In this document: piece by piece, positions 35,999 to 44,084 of the stretch
Numbering within the stretch: position 1 is the stretch's first letter
Layout: each line of letters starts with the position of its first letter
Origin: JACDHG01 sp963811585
GTDB taxonomy: Bacteria; Actinomycetota; Actinomycetes; Propionibacteriales; Nocardioidaceae
Assembly (NCBI GenBank): GCA_963811585.1
Contig: CAWERR010000009.1
Coordinates: 620,001-684,000, forward strand
Direction of reading: 5' to 3'
DNA: 64,000 bases
Notes under the pieces: model-generated
What the model was told of the DNA's origin: nothing
What the model saw: only the letters and a program-made list of their open reading frames with translations
Databases searched by the model: none
Translations under genes and position numbers: made by a program

Positions 35999-36706
35999 AT
36001 GGACATGCTGAAGGGCGAACAGATCGCTGAGGCCAACCTGACCGACTGGCGCAAACTGGCCCAGGGACTGCATGCCCGCTACCTGGTCGACGACTTCGGC
36101 GCCGGCGCACGGTTCGTCGCCGCGGTGGGCGAGGCGGGCGACGCGCTCGGCCACCACCCGCGCGTGTCGATCGGCAATGGGTACGTCGACCTCAAGTTGG
36201 TCACCGACGACGCCATCTACCGCGACGACGAGGGCACCGAATACGTCGTCGAATGGGTGACCCAGCAGGACGTCGACCTCGCGCGACGGATCACCGAGAT
36301 CGCCGCCGACCACAAGGTCGACGCCGACCCGGCCTCGGTCAGCGACATCGAGCTCGGCCTCGACACGGCGCACTCCGCGACCATCGCCCCGGTGTGGGCT
36401 GCCCTGCTGACCGGAAGCGCCGAGGCCCAGGGCCGCGGGACTCCCAGCGACGAGATCCGGGACGCCACGGGACGGGTGCCGAACCTGTGGTTCGGGGACG
36501 CCGACGAGCACGAGACCCCGCGTCAGCGGTTCCACATCGAGGTCTATGTGGCGCCCGAGGTGGCCGAGCAACGGATCGCCGCCGCCCTCGCCGCGGGCGG
36601 GACCGTCGTCGATGACAGCGACGCGCCCTCGCTCACCGTGATCGCCGACCAGGACGGCAACAAGGGAATCGTCTGCGTCGACATGTCCGCTGCGAAGAAG
36701 GATTGA
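35999..36706 (+). CDS. Pterin-4a-carbinolamine dehydratase-like domain fused to a VOC-like domain
   Basis: A 235-residue protein. Residues 1-100 resemble PCD/DCoH: LTDWRKLAQGLHARYLVDDF, the histidine pair in LGHHPRVSIGNGYVDLKL, and TQQDVDLARRITEIAADH. Residues from about 125 (APVWAALLTG ... PRQRFHIEVYVAP) look like a glyoxalase-6/VOC module. PCD dehydrates 4a-hydroxytetrahydropterin. No aromatic amino-acid hydroxylase lies nearby, so recycling of that cofactor is uncertain. The upstream gatagggt is a possible extended -10. Confidence 0.72.
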   Translation: MDMLKGEQIAEANLTDWRKLAQGLHARYLVDDFGAGARFVAAVGEAGDALGHHPRVSIGNGYVDLKLVTDDAIYRDDEGTEYVVEWVTQQDVDLARRITEIAADHKVDADPASVSDIELGLDTAHSATIAPVWAALLTGSAEAQGRGTPSDEIRDATGRVPNLWFGDADEHETPRQRFHIEVYVAPEVAEQRIAAALAAGGTVVDDSDAPSLTVIADQDGNKGIVCVDMSAAKKD

Positions 36707-36773
36707 AACGCCAACTCGGTTGACCCGGCCACGACCGATGTCCATGCGGGCTCAACCGGGGATAGGGTGCGGC

Positions 36774-37364
36774 ATGGCTACCGAGTCGTCGTACACCATC
36801 GCGCCTCTCAGCCCCGAGACCTGGTCCGCCTTCGATGCGCTGGTGCAGCGGCACAACGGCATCTTCGGGGGCTGCTGGTGCATCTGGTTCCACCCTGACG
36901 GGCCCGAGCGCGGCCAGGGCGCGGAGGCCAACCGGGCGCTGAAGAAGGCCTACGTCGAGCAGGGCAAGGCGCACGCCGCACTGGTGATGGACGGCGACGA
37001 GGCTATCGCGTGGGCTGAGTACGGCACCCCGGTCGAGTTGCCCACCCTCCACCACCGCAAGGAGTACGACGCCACCAAGACCGCGGATCCCGACTACCGG
37101 ATCACCTGCGTCTTCGTCGACAAGCGCCACCGGCGAGGGGGCGTGACGGAGCTGGCGATCACCGGTGCGCTCGACCTGATTGCGCAGGCCGGTGGTGGGC
37201 GGGTCGAGAGCTATCCCCACGACCTGACCAACCAGACCAAGAAGATGTCGTCGTCGTTCCTCTACAACGGCACCCGTCGACTCTACGAGCGGCTCGGCTT
37301 CACCTACGACCGGCCCAAAGGGCTGAAGAACTGCGTCATGGTGAAGACGGTCGATCCTGCATGA
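36774..37364 (+). CDS. GNAT family N-acetyltransferase
   Basis: A 196-residue acyltransferase. It contains GGCWCIWFHPDGP near the N-terminus, the acetyl-CoA-binding region CVFVDKRHRRGGVTELAITG (VxxxxRxxGV pattern) and a late LYERLGFTY strand-helix typical of GNATs. ATG 36774 follows GATAGGGTGCGGC; the frame extends further up without homology. The substrate is unknown. The gene is convergent with the ABC1 kinase gene. Confidence 0.8.
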   Translation: MATESSYTIAPLSPETWSAFDALVQRHNGIFGGCWCIWFHPDGPERGQGAEANRALKKAYVEQGKAHAALVMDGDEAIAWAEYGTPVELPTLHHRKEYDATKTADPDYRITCVFVDKRHRRGGVTELAITGALDLIAQAGGGRVESYPHDLTNQTKKMSSSFLYNGTRRLYERLGFTYDRPKGLKNCVMVKTVDPA

Positions 37365-37462
37365 TCCCGGTCAACACCAGCCGCGGCTAAGCTCCACTCG
37401 GACGAGGGCGACGCCGTGCGGCCGGCGAGCGCCTGCTGCTTCTCGCCCGCCGGTGTGCTGCC

Positions 37463-38785
37463 TCAGTCGTCGCGGGCGAACCCTGGCAGCGCGTCGCACA
37501 GGATCGCCTCGAACGGCGCGGTCGCCTCCAGCTGCGACAGCACGCCGATCCCGCCGAGCCACACACGATGGATCAGCAAGAACTCGGGCGGCAGGTTGAT
37601 CTTCAGTACCGTGGTGTAGGCGGGCGAGCGGGGGTCGTTGATGCGAGCGAACTCGCCCCGCATCCACTCACGCGAGAACGTGAACGTCGGTGTTGTAGCC
37701 GGTGCGACGAACGGTGCGAGGTAGGCACGGAGGTCGTCGACCTCGATCGTTACTTGGGGTTTGATGAAGCCGGCTTCCCGCAGCCCGGCGAGCAGGCCGG
37801 CGTAGTCGTCGTCGACCGCGAGCCGCATCAACCGGCCGATCACCGGGGGAAGACCGCCGTCGGGGAGCCGGGCCACCGCGCCGTAGTCGACGACGCCCAT
37901 CCGCCCGTCGGTCATCAGTCGGAAGTTGCCGGGGTGGGGGTCGGCGTGGAGCAAACCCGATCGCTCCGGACCGGAGAAGAGGAAGCGTACGTAGAGCTCG
38001 CCGTAGTGGTCCCGGTCAGCCTGGCTGCCGTCGCTGATGAGCCGCGCGAGCGAACGGTCGGAGTCGAGCCACTCCGACACCAGCACCTTGTCGGTGTGGG
38101 CAATGACGGCCGGGACGACGACGTCCGGGTCGTCGGCAAAGGCCGCAGCGAACGTCGACTGCGCCTCGGCCTCGAGGGAGTAGTCGAGCTCCTCCGCCAC
38201 CCTGGCCTGCAGCTCATCGACGAGGGGGCCGATGTCGATCCCGGGGATCCACCCGGCGAAGAGCCTCGCCGCCCTGCCGATCTGGCGCAGGTCACTCATC
38301 AGTGCCTCTCCGGCGCCCGGGTACTGGATCTTCACTGCGACGTCGCGACCGTCGTGCCAGACCGCCTTGTGCACCTGGCCGATTGAGGCGGCGGCAGCCG
38401 GGTCGTCGCCGAACGATGTGAAGTGTGACCGCCAGGCGGGGCCGAGCTCACGGCTGAGCACCTGGTGCACCACAGAAGCCTGCATCGGCGGAGCGGCATC
38501 TTGTAACTGCGTGAGTGTCGCCCGGTAGGGCGCGGCGATGCTCTCGGGAAGCGCCGACTCGAAGACGGACAGGGCCTGCCCGAACTTCATCGCGCCGCCC
38601 TTCAGCTCGCCTAGCACCTTGAACATCTGCTCGGCCGTGCGTTGCTGCACCTGGTTCGCCACCGCCTCGGCGGGCGCGCCACCGATGCGACGCCCGAGGC
38701 CCCAGGTGGCCCGACCGGCATACCCGAGTGGCAATGAGGCGAGCCGCGCCGTCCGCGCCACGGTGTTCTTAGGCAGGTCGCTCAC
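37463..38785 (-). CDS. ABC1/AarF (UbiB-like) family atypical kinase
   Basis: A 440-residue protein. The family KxGQ-type motif is GGAMKFGQALSVFESALPE, followed by the Ala-rich nucleotide loop AAAASIGQVHKAV, VKIQYPG (Lys), the catalytic region LLHADPHPGNFRLM and VVDYGAVARLP (DYG metal motif). It is the counterpart of Rv3197, encoded beside whiB7 and implicated in macrolide susceptibility in mycobacteria. The GTG at 38785 overlaps the stop of the upstream ThiF/TOMM-like gene by four bases, implying coupling. Confidence 0.88.
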   Translation of the reverse strand: MSDLPKNTVARTARLASLPLGYAGRATWGLGRRIGGAPAEAVANQVQQRTAEQMFKVLGELKGGAMKFGQALSVFESALPESIAAPYRATLTQLQDAAPPMQASVVHQVLSRELGPAWRSHFTSFGDDPAAAASIGQVHKAVWHDGRDVAVKIQYPGAGEALMSDLRQIGRAARLFAGWIPGIDIGPLVDELQARVAEELDYSLEAEAQSTFAAAFADDPDVVVPAVIAHTDKVLVSEWLDSDRSLARLISDGSQADRDHYGELYVRFLFSGPERSGLLHADPHPGNFRLMTDGRMGVVDYGAVARLPDGGLPPVIGRLMRLAVDDDYAGLLAGLREAGFIKPQVTIEVDDLRAYLAPFVAPATTPTFTFSREWMRGEFARINDPRSPAYTTVLKINLPPEFLLIHRVWLGGIGVLSQLEATAPFEAILCDALPGFARDD

Positions 38786-39675
38786 GCGCCCATTGTGTCC
38801 TGCGAGCGAGCCCAACCACAGCCACATTGCGGATGTGAGGCGAACGCGACCGTCTCGACGAGCCCAAAACCGTGTGGGATCTCGATGACTCGGCTCCACG
38901 ACTGCGGGCGGATGCCGGTTGACCAGATCGACACTTCGTGGGCTGCCCAGCTTCCCACGAGTCGGGCCAGCGCGGGGTCGCAGGCGGGGACGGCGAGCGG
39001 GCGCGCTGCCGCGGCCGAGACGAGCGTGGGCCAGGCTGGCTCGATCTCGGCGCGGGAGGCGTCGGCGCACCGCAGGCACCCGGAGGCGCCAGGTTCGACA
39101 AACGGTCCGACGACGCCGACGAGGTCACGGACCGTGGCCCAGACGTGGGCCTGTCCGGCGCGCATCGAGGCGTCCGCGTTGCTGCGATCTGGCTCACGGT
39201 CGCAAGCGATGACTACGACGTCGGCCGACGCGGCTGACTCGGCCAGCGGTACGTCGCAGGCGACGAGCGCCGCCCACGCGGCTTCGGCGACCGCGCCAGA
39301 ACCACGAACGGAGGCCGCGCCCTGGACTCTGCTGCCGAGAAGGTCACGTGGGTGGCGCTCCGGGCCAGCCAGCAGCCAGAGCGCGGCCCAGCGGGATTCC
39401 GCCACGGCTGGCCGGGAGGTTGCAGACTGGTCGACGACTGCGCCGCAGGCGATGAGGTCGGCGAGCGCGTCAGCGGCTTCGTCGCCCGAGGTGGTGTCGG
39501 TCGTCGCCGCCGCGACAACGGCGCGGACGTCGCGGTGCCCATCAAGGACCGCCAGCACTGCCCTCACGGCAGGGCTGTCGCGAAGGACCGCCACACCCGG
39601 CCACTCGAGGCCTAGCTGGAGCGTGTGGACGTCGCGGCGCAGGATCTGCAGCCCCGGTCTCTGGGTGGGTCGCAC
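38782..39675 (-). CDS. ThiF/TOMM leader-binding-like conserved protein (Rv3196-type)
   Basis: A 297-residue protein, GTG start. The C-terminal half has FVEPGASGCLRCADASRAEI, the zinc and E1-like region seen in actinobacterial proteins labelled as precursor-leader-binding or ocin-ThiF-like, and ends with a CGCGW cysteine cluster. The N-terminal half is a winged-helix-like region resembling RiPP recognition elements. There is no YcaO or precursor peptide nearby, so it is not part of a visible TOMM cluster. It is stably paired with the ABC1 kinase (4-base overlap). Confidence 0.7.
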   Translation of the reverse strand: MRPTQRPGLQILRRDVHTLQLGLEWPGVAVLRDSPAVRAVLAVLDGHRDVRAVVAAATTDTTSGDEAADALADLIACGAVVDQSATSRPAVAESRWAALWLLAGPERHPRDLLGSRVQGAASVRGSGAVAEAAWAALVACDVPLAESAASADVVVIACDREPDRSNADASMRAGQAHVWATVRDLVGVVGPFVEPGASGCLRCADASRAEIEPAWPTLVSAAAARPLAVPACDPALARLVGSWAAHEVSIWSTGIRPQSWSRVIEIPHGFGLVETVAFASHPQCGCGWARSQDTMGA

Positions 39676-39798
39676 GACGGCCTCCAGCTAGGGTCCGATA
39701 CTCGGTCGAACCACGATGACTCAGGAGGGCCCATCCGCGGGGCCGGTGTCCACAGGTCGCCGAGGCAGCCGGGGCGACCGAGACATTCCCGGAGACGC

Positions 39799-39830
39799 AG
39801 CAGAGGCAGGCCCGAAGGTCTGCCTCTGCT
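39799..39830. terminator. Perfect 11-bp inverted repeat
   Basis: AGCAGAGGCAG (39799-39809) pairs with CTGCCTCTGCT (39820-39830), loop of ten bases. It lies 16 bases past the stop of the DUF5679 gene (minus strand). No T-run on either side; probable factor-assisted terminator or stabilising 3' stem-loop. Confidence 0.6.
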
Positions 39831-39845
39831 GGGGTTTGGAAGCGC

Positions 39846-40004
39846 TCAGGCTTTGCCGAGGATCCGGTTGAGGTTGGTGCCGCACACGGGACACACGGCC
39901 TTGGCCATCCGAGTGCCCTTGTCGTTGACGCGGACCTCTCCGCTCGCCTCGCGCTTCGCCTTGCACTTCACGCAGTAGAACTCGCCGCTCCAGGTCTCAG
40001 CCAT
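39846..40004 (-). CDS. DUF5679-like zinc-ribbon protein
   Basis: A 52-residue protein: MAETWSGEFYCVKCKAKREA, then AVCPVCGTNLNRILGKA. Two C-x2-C knuckles make a zinc ribbon, matching the short actinobacterial DUF5679 family. A strong AGGAGGC lies six bases before the ATG (on plus coordinates the complement is at 40014-40020). The function is unknown. Confidence 0.85.
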   Translation of the reverse strand: MAETWSGEFYCVKCKAKREASGEVRVNDKGTRMAKAVCPVCGTNLNRILGKA

Positions 40005-40259
40005 GGTCGTCGGCCTCCTCTTTTGTCGTACGGGCGGCCGTGGGGACTTCCAGCGACCACGTCGGTGTCGTTGTTATGGCGGGCGGGCCCCCGCCACGGG
40101 TTTCAGGCGTGCAGCCTGTGACCTCGGCGTCACCCTACGGCAGCCTCGGCGCGGAACCTATCCGCCACCACCTAAATCGCGGCGGTACCTGGCCACCACG
40201 CTCAGTGTAAAGGGCATACCGGCTTATACCGGGCGCAAAAAGTGGGTCGATCTACCGGC

Positions 40260-40868
40260 TCAGACCGTCGTGCTCACGGGGTCCGACGAGCCGCCGCTGC
40301 CCTCGTCGGCAGGCTCAGCACCCTCGTCGGCATCGTCGCCGAGATCGATCCCAGCCGTTGCTGAGACCCCCTCGAGGAACCCGCGAGCCCGCTGCGTCTG
40401 GTCGTAGGAACCCAGCAGCGCCCAGAACGGGGCACCGTGGCCCGGCTCCAGCAGATGGGCCAGCTCGTGCAGCAAGACATAGTCGACGACGTACGGCGGC
40501 ATGCCCTGCAGCCGGCTCGACAGCCGGATCGACCCCTCGGTCGGAGTGCACGAACCCCAGCGGGACCGCTGGTTGGTGACCCAGCGAACCGACTGCGGCT
40601 CGACCCGGCCGTCGAGGTAGCGCTCGGACAGGCTGCGAGCCCGCGTCATCAGGTCGGCGTCGTCGGGCCGGCGCCGACGCTCAGCCTTGGTGACACGCTC
40701 CACCATCGTGGCCACCCATGTGCGCTCCTCAGCGGCGCTGAGGCTGGCGGGGATCATCACGACGATCGTCGCGCCGTCGCGATACGCCGACACGGTGCGT
40801 TTGCGGCGTCGGGAGCGGCGCACCTCGACGGCCGGCGGGACGTCGGGATCGGCGGAGCGGACTGCCAC
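40260..40868 (-). CDS. YgjP-like (M48/DUF45) zinc metallopeptidase
   Basis: About 202 residues. The core has RTVSAYRDGATIVVMIPAS, RWVTNQRSRWGSCTPTEGSI and the zinc motif VLLHELAHLLEPGHGAPFW (HE-x2-H with a third His six residues on), typical of YgjP/WLM-like peptidases. I chose GTG 40868 (AGGA just upstream); ATG 40889 would add seven residues, and the frame above that is not conserved-looking. An acidic C-terminal tail of about 30 residues is present. The physiological substrate is unknown. Confidence 0.82.
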   Translation of the reverse strand: MAVRSADPDVPPAVEVRRSRRRKRTVSAYRDGATIVVMIPASLSAAEERTWVATMVERVTKAERRRRPDDADLMTRARSLSERYLDGRVEPQSVRWVTNQRSRWGSCTPTEGSIRLSSRLQGMPPYVVDYVLLHELAHLLEPGHGAPFWALLGSYDQTQRARGFLEGVSATAGIDLGDDADEGAEPADEGSGGSSDPVSTTV

Positions 40869-41029
40869 ATGTCCTACCGTAGCCAGCATCGCCGACGAGA
40901 TCTGGTAATGGCGCGACAGGAAAGTTTCTGCCAAGTATTTTTTCGTCCACACGGCGTGGACGGTAAGCGGGCAGGTCAGGGCGTATGTTGACGTAACATT
41001 CCGCTCGCTGTGCACACCCCCTCCCTGGG

Positions 41030-41093
41030 TTATCCACCGGTTTTCCACAGGCTGTGGGCCACGACGCACAAGTTGTCCACAGGGTTATCCACA
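41030..41093 (+). other. Cluster of four DnaA-box-like 9-mers
   Basis: All are on the same strand: TTATCCACC at 41030-41038, TTTTCCACA at 41041-41049, TTGTCCACA at 41073-41081 and TTATCCACA at 41085-41093. The last two match strong DnaA boxes exactly. Spacings are 11 and 12 bases within pairs, about one helical turn. They lie inside the 412-base gap between the metallopeptidase and NUDIX genes. dnaA, dnaN, gyrB or rpmH are absent, so this is not oriC. The rest of the gap holds only a gttcgc/gcgaac inverted repeat near 41177-41204. Confidence 0.65.
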
Positions 41094-41281
41094 GACGTGG
41101 ACATCCTTTGGTTGACGCTGCCGTCGGTCCGGCCTTAGCGTCAGCCGAGTCGATGAGGCCCCTGGGATAACGGTGGCGTTCGCAAGGGGAAGGCGAACGC
41201 GTTCCGCGCCCTGGGGGCCTCGTTGGTTTGTCTGCGAGATGCGACCTGCGCGGCCCCGTGAGGGCGAGAAGCGGCGTGGAC

Positions 41282-41821
41282 TCAGAGCCAACGGGCCATG
41301 TCAATCAGCTTGCGCAGCGACTGGTCCAGCCCGGGCGGCAGGGCGTTGCGTCGAAACCACCGCACGTCGAGGGACTCCTCGCTGACCACGGGTGCGACTG
41401 CAGCGTCGGCGATCGCGACATACCGGACGTCGAGGTGGTGCGACGGTCGGATCGGCCCGCACTCCACCTCATGCGTGCTCAGCTGCACGGGGACATCCCC
41501 GATCAGTCGCAGGTCGTCGATGCCCGACTCCTCGACGGCTTCGCGGAGCGCAGCAGTCGCGAGCTCTGAGTCGCTGTCGTCGCAGTGGCCGCCGAACTGC
41601 ACCCAGATGTTGTAGCGACGGTGCAGGTTGAGCAGCACCTGCTCGCGGTCAATGCTGACAACGAGCGTGCTGGCGGTGATGTGGTCGGGATGGCAGTCGC
41701 GCGAAGTCCCGTCCGGATGGTCGGCCAGATGCTGCAGATAGTCGCCGCGCAGGTTGCGCTGCCCGTCGTTGGGCGGATGCCAGGCGGTCAGCACCCGCAC
41801 GGCGTCGGAGTGAACGCTCAC
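41282..41821 (-). CDS. NUDIX hydrolase
   Basis: A 179-residue NUDIX protein. The box reads GGHCDDSDSELATAALREAV followed by EESG, preceded by VLLNLHRRYNIWVQF. The sequence resembles the actinobacterial NUDIX proteins encoded directly after the zinc-metalloprotease gene. Its start overlaps the stop of that gene by four bases (ATGA), so the two are translationally coupled. The substrate is unknown. Confidence 0.88.
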   Translation of the reverse strand: MSVHSDAVRVLTAWHPPNDGQRNLRGDYLQHLADHPDGTSRDCHPDHITASTLVVSIDREQVLLNLHRRYNIWVQFGGHCDDSDSELATAALREAVEESGIDDLRLIGDVPVQLSTHEVECGPIRPSHHLDVRYVAIADAAVAPVVSEESLDVRWFRRNALPPGLDQSLRKLIDMARWL

Positions 41822-43224
41822 GCGCGCCCGTCGTCAGGACCGTCGTCAGCGTCGGGCTCTGAGTCGCCGTCGGGGGTGGGCTCAGCGGTGTCGGTATGAC
41901 GCGGACCCTCTGCCTCCGGGCCGTCCCCGGCGAGCAACGCCGCCAGGGCAGCGTCGAACTCGGGTGAGTCGACGTCTAGCTCGTCAGCCTCCTTGCTGCG
42001 TTGGGCAAAGCCGATGGGGTCGTCGAGGTCGCTAGATGACGGGAGCAGCTGCGGGTGTGCCCAGACGGCATCCCGGGCTGCCGGTCCTTCGGCCGAACGC
42101 AGTGCGCCCCACAGGGTTGAGGCGTCGCGCAGCCGGCGCGGCCGAAGCTCGAGCCCGACGAGCGCGGCGAACGTCGACTCGGCGGGTCCGCCACTGGCGC
42201 GCCGCCGACGCACGGCTTCGCGCAACGGGCCGGCCTGCGGCATGACGTTCGTGGTCGCTTCTGCCACCACCTCGTCGACCCAGCCTTCGATCAGCGCCAG
42301 CGCCGTCTCGAGCCGCGTGAGTGCGGCCTGCTGAGCTGGCGTGGGCTCGATGTCGAAAAGCCCGCCGGACAAGGCTTCCTGGACCGCAGCCATGTCGCCC
42401 GGGTCGAGGGTAGTCAGGCTGTCCTCGATCTTGGAGGTGTCGATGCTGATGCCGCGGCCGTATTCCTCGATCGCTGCGAACAGGTAGTCCTTGAGCCACG
42501 GCGCGTGGCTGAACAACCGCTGATGTGCGCACTCGCGGAGCACGAGGTAGAGCAAGACGTCGGCGTCGTCGACACCGAGACCCTCCCCGAACGCCTTGGC
42601 GTTGGTCATCACGATCGCCGGGGTGTGGTCGGAGCCCACCGGGATGCCGATGTCGGTGCCGGACACCACCTCGCCGGCGAGGCCGCCGAGGGCCTGACCG
42701 ATCTGCTGGCTGAACATCGCGCTGCCGAGCTGGTTGAGCATCCCGATCATCGGACCCGCCATCGCCTTTGCCTCCGCGGGCAGCGACTCCCCGATTGCGT
42801 TGACGACGCTCTCGGCCACCGGCTCGACCAAACGTTGCCAGGCGGGCATCGACGCCTCGACCCATTCGGCCCGGCTCCACGCGACGATGGTGCTGCTGCT
42901 CGCCGGAAGGTCGGTGACCTCGTCGAGCCAGTGCTCGGCGAGTCGGGCGGCGTCGCGGATGCGGCCGAGGTCTCCGGCGTCGGGGGAGGGGTCGGGCTCG
43001 GCGGCGACGACCTGTCGAGCGAGGTCGCGCGCGAACTCCCAGTTGACCGCCCCTTCGTGCGGGGCGAACATCCGCTGGAGCTGACCGAACATCGCTTGCA
43101 GGCCGCTCATGTCGCCGCCCGCCATGCCCGAGAACATCTGCTCGAACGGCGAGCCGGCGAAGGGGTTGTCGTCGGACGGGCGGTCGTCGTCTCCGGACGG
43201 GCCGCTGGGAGGAAGCTCAGGCAT
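41818..43224 (-). CDS. Zinc-dependent metalloprotease-like protein (DUF2342, Rv3195-type)
   Basis: A 468-residue protein. The N-terminus is disordered (PSGPSGDDDRPSDDNPFAGS), a helical domain follows, then the putative metal motif VLRECAHQRLFSHAPWL (E-x2-H), TLDPGDMAAVQEALSGGLFD and TRLETALALIEGWVDEVV. This is the DUF2342/coenzyme F420-biosynthesis-associated family. An acidic tail of about 50 residues ends the protein. The sequence keeps E and H of the HExxH-like motif but not the first histidine, so proteolytic activity is not assured. First gene of a two-gene unit with NUDIX. Confidence 0.85.
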   Translation of the reverse strand: MPELPPSGPSGDDDRPSDDNPFAGSPFEQMFSGMAGGDMSGLQAMFGQLQRMFAPHEGAVNWEFARDLARQVVAAEPDPSPDAGDLGRIRDAARLAEHWLDEVTDLPASSSTIVAWSRAEWVEASMPAWQRLVEPVAESVVNAIGESLPAEAKAMAGPMIGMLNQLGSAMFSQQIGQALGGLAGEVVSGTDIGIPVGSDHTPAIVMTNAKAFGEGLGVDDADVLLYLVLRECAHQRLFSHAPWLKDYLFAAIEEYGRGISIDTSKIEDSLTTLDPGDMAAVQEALSGGLFDIEPTPAQQAALTRLETALALIEGWVDEVVAEATTNVMPQAGPLREAVRRRRASGGPAESTFAALVGLELRPRRLRDASTLWGALRSAEGPAARDAVWAHPQLLPSSSDLDDPIGFAQRSKEADELDVDSPEFDAALAALLAGDGPEAEGPRHTDTAEPTPDGDSEPDADDGPDDGRA

Positions 43225-43311
43225 ACCTCCAACTTAGATCGTCGCGCAAATGGCGAGGTCGGAGGCTCGCGGCTCACCGTGCCGGTCCGGCGTGGCATTA
43301 CAGTCGTCGGC

Positions 43312-43737
43312 GTGAGCGACAAGATCCGGCTGCTCGAGATTCGCGATACCCCGCTCGAGATCGGCCCGGTGTATGACGCCGTAGGTGATCCCGCAGCAGG
43401 CGGCATCGCAATCTTCGTCGGCACCGTCCGTCGTCACGACAGCGGCAAGGGTGTGCAGGGCCTCGACTACAGCGCACACCCCACCGCGGACGCGGTTCTT
43501 CGCACCGTCGCGGAGCGGGTCGCCACGGATGACCAGGTGATCGCGCTGGCTGCTGCCCACCGGACCGGCGACCTCGAGATCGGCGACATCGCGGTTGTGG
43601 TGGCTGTGTCGTGTGCGCACCGGGGCGAGGCGTTCGCTGCCTGTCGGCGGCTGATCGACGACCTGAAGGAACAGGTTCCGATCTGGAAACACCAGCTGTT
43701 CGACGACGGTTCCGACGAGTGGGTCGGCACGCCGTAG
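43312..43737 (+). CDS. moaE: Molybdopterin synthase catalytic subunit MoaE
   Basis: A 141-residue protein. Family motifs are GGIAIFVGTVRRHDSGKGV, LDYSAHPTADAV, AAHRTGDLEIGDIAVVVAVS, CAHRGEAFAACRRLIDDLKE and the active-site lysines in VPIWKHQLFDDG. It combines with MoaD thiocarboxylate, made by MoeZ-type enzymes such as the one at 17.4 kb, to form molybdopterin. GTG start after the divergent metalloprotease promoter. The molybdopterin oxidoreductase at 56 kb is a potential cofactor client. Confidence 0.92.
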   Translation: MSDKIRLLEIRDTPLEIGPVYDAVGDPAAGGIAIFVGTVRRHDSGKGVQGLDYSAHPTADAVLRTVAERVATDDQVIALAAAHRTGDLEIGDIAVVVAVSCAHRGEAFAACRRLIDDLKEQVPIWKHQLFDDGSDEWVGTP

Positions 43738-43804
43738 CCAACCGGCGGCCACGCCGACGTACGCTGTGGCTCAAGACGTTGGTGCGGTGAGAGGTGGAGA
43801 CACG

Positions 43805-44071
43805 ATGGAGGTTTTGTGGTGGCTTGCGCCGCCTGCTGCCGCCACCTTCGTCGCCATGCTCTGGGCGAGCTGGCTGGGCCGAGAGCGCGACGACGGTCAG
43901 CGTGACGACTCCGAGGCTGCTCTCGCCCGGATGGCCACCGCGTTGTCGCGCCCCGCGCCACGTCGGGCGGTGATGCGCTCGCCAGAGCCGGCTCCGCTCG
44001 AGCCGACGCATGGCGTCGCCGTGCGAGGGGCCGCCCGTCGTCCTGTGCCACGCCTGCCAACGGCCCGGTGA
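43805..44071 (+). CDS. Small single-pass membrane protein
   Basis: 88 residues. One membrane segment (WWLAPPAAATFVAMLWASWL) near the N-terminus is followed by a basic, Pro/Ala/Arg-rich cytoplasmic tail. A similar small protein is often encoded ahead of the Lon/PDZ gene in actinobacteria. GAGGTGGAG precedes the ATG. The function is unknown. Confidence 0.65.
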   Translation: MEVLWWLAPPAAATFVAMLWASWLGRERDDGQRDDSEAALARMATALSRPAPRRAVMRSPEPAPLEPTHGVAVRGAARRPVPRLPTAR

Positions 44072-44084
44072 CATCATCGATCAC

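Noticed and set aside
38782..39675. A TOMM (thiazole/oxazole peptide) biosynthetic cluster
   Set aside because: No YcaO, dehydrogenase or precursor peptide nearby; the same orphan gene is widespread in actinobacteria.
40004..40259. A gene between the DUF5679 and metallopeptidase genes
   Set aside because: No frame with a start signal; the segment probably contains only the DUF5679 promoter and short inverted repeats.
41030..41093. Chromosomal replication origin
   Set aside because: Only four boxes, no AT-rich unwinding element, and no dnaA, dnaN, gyrB or rpmH nearby.
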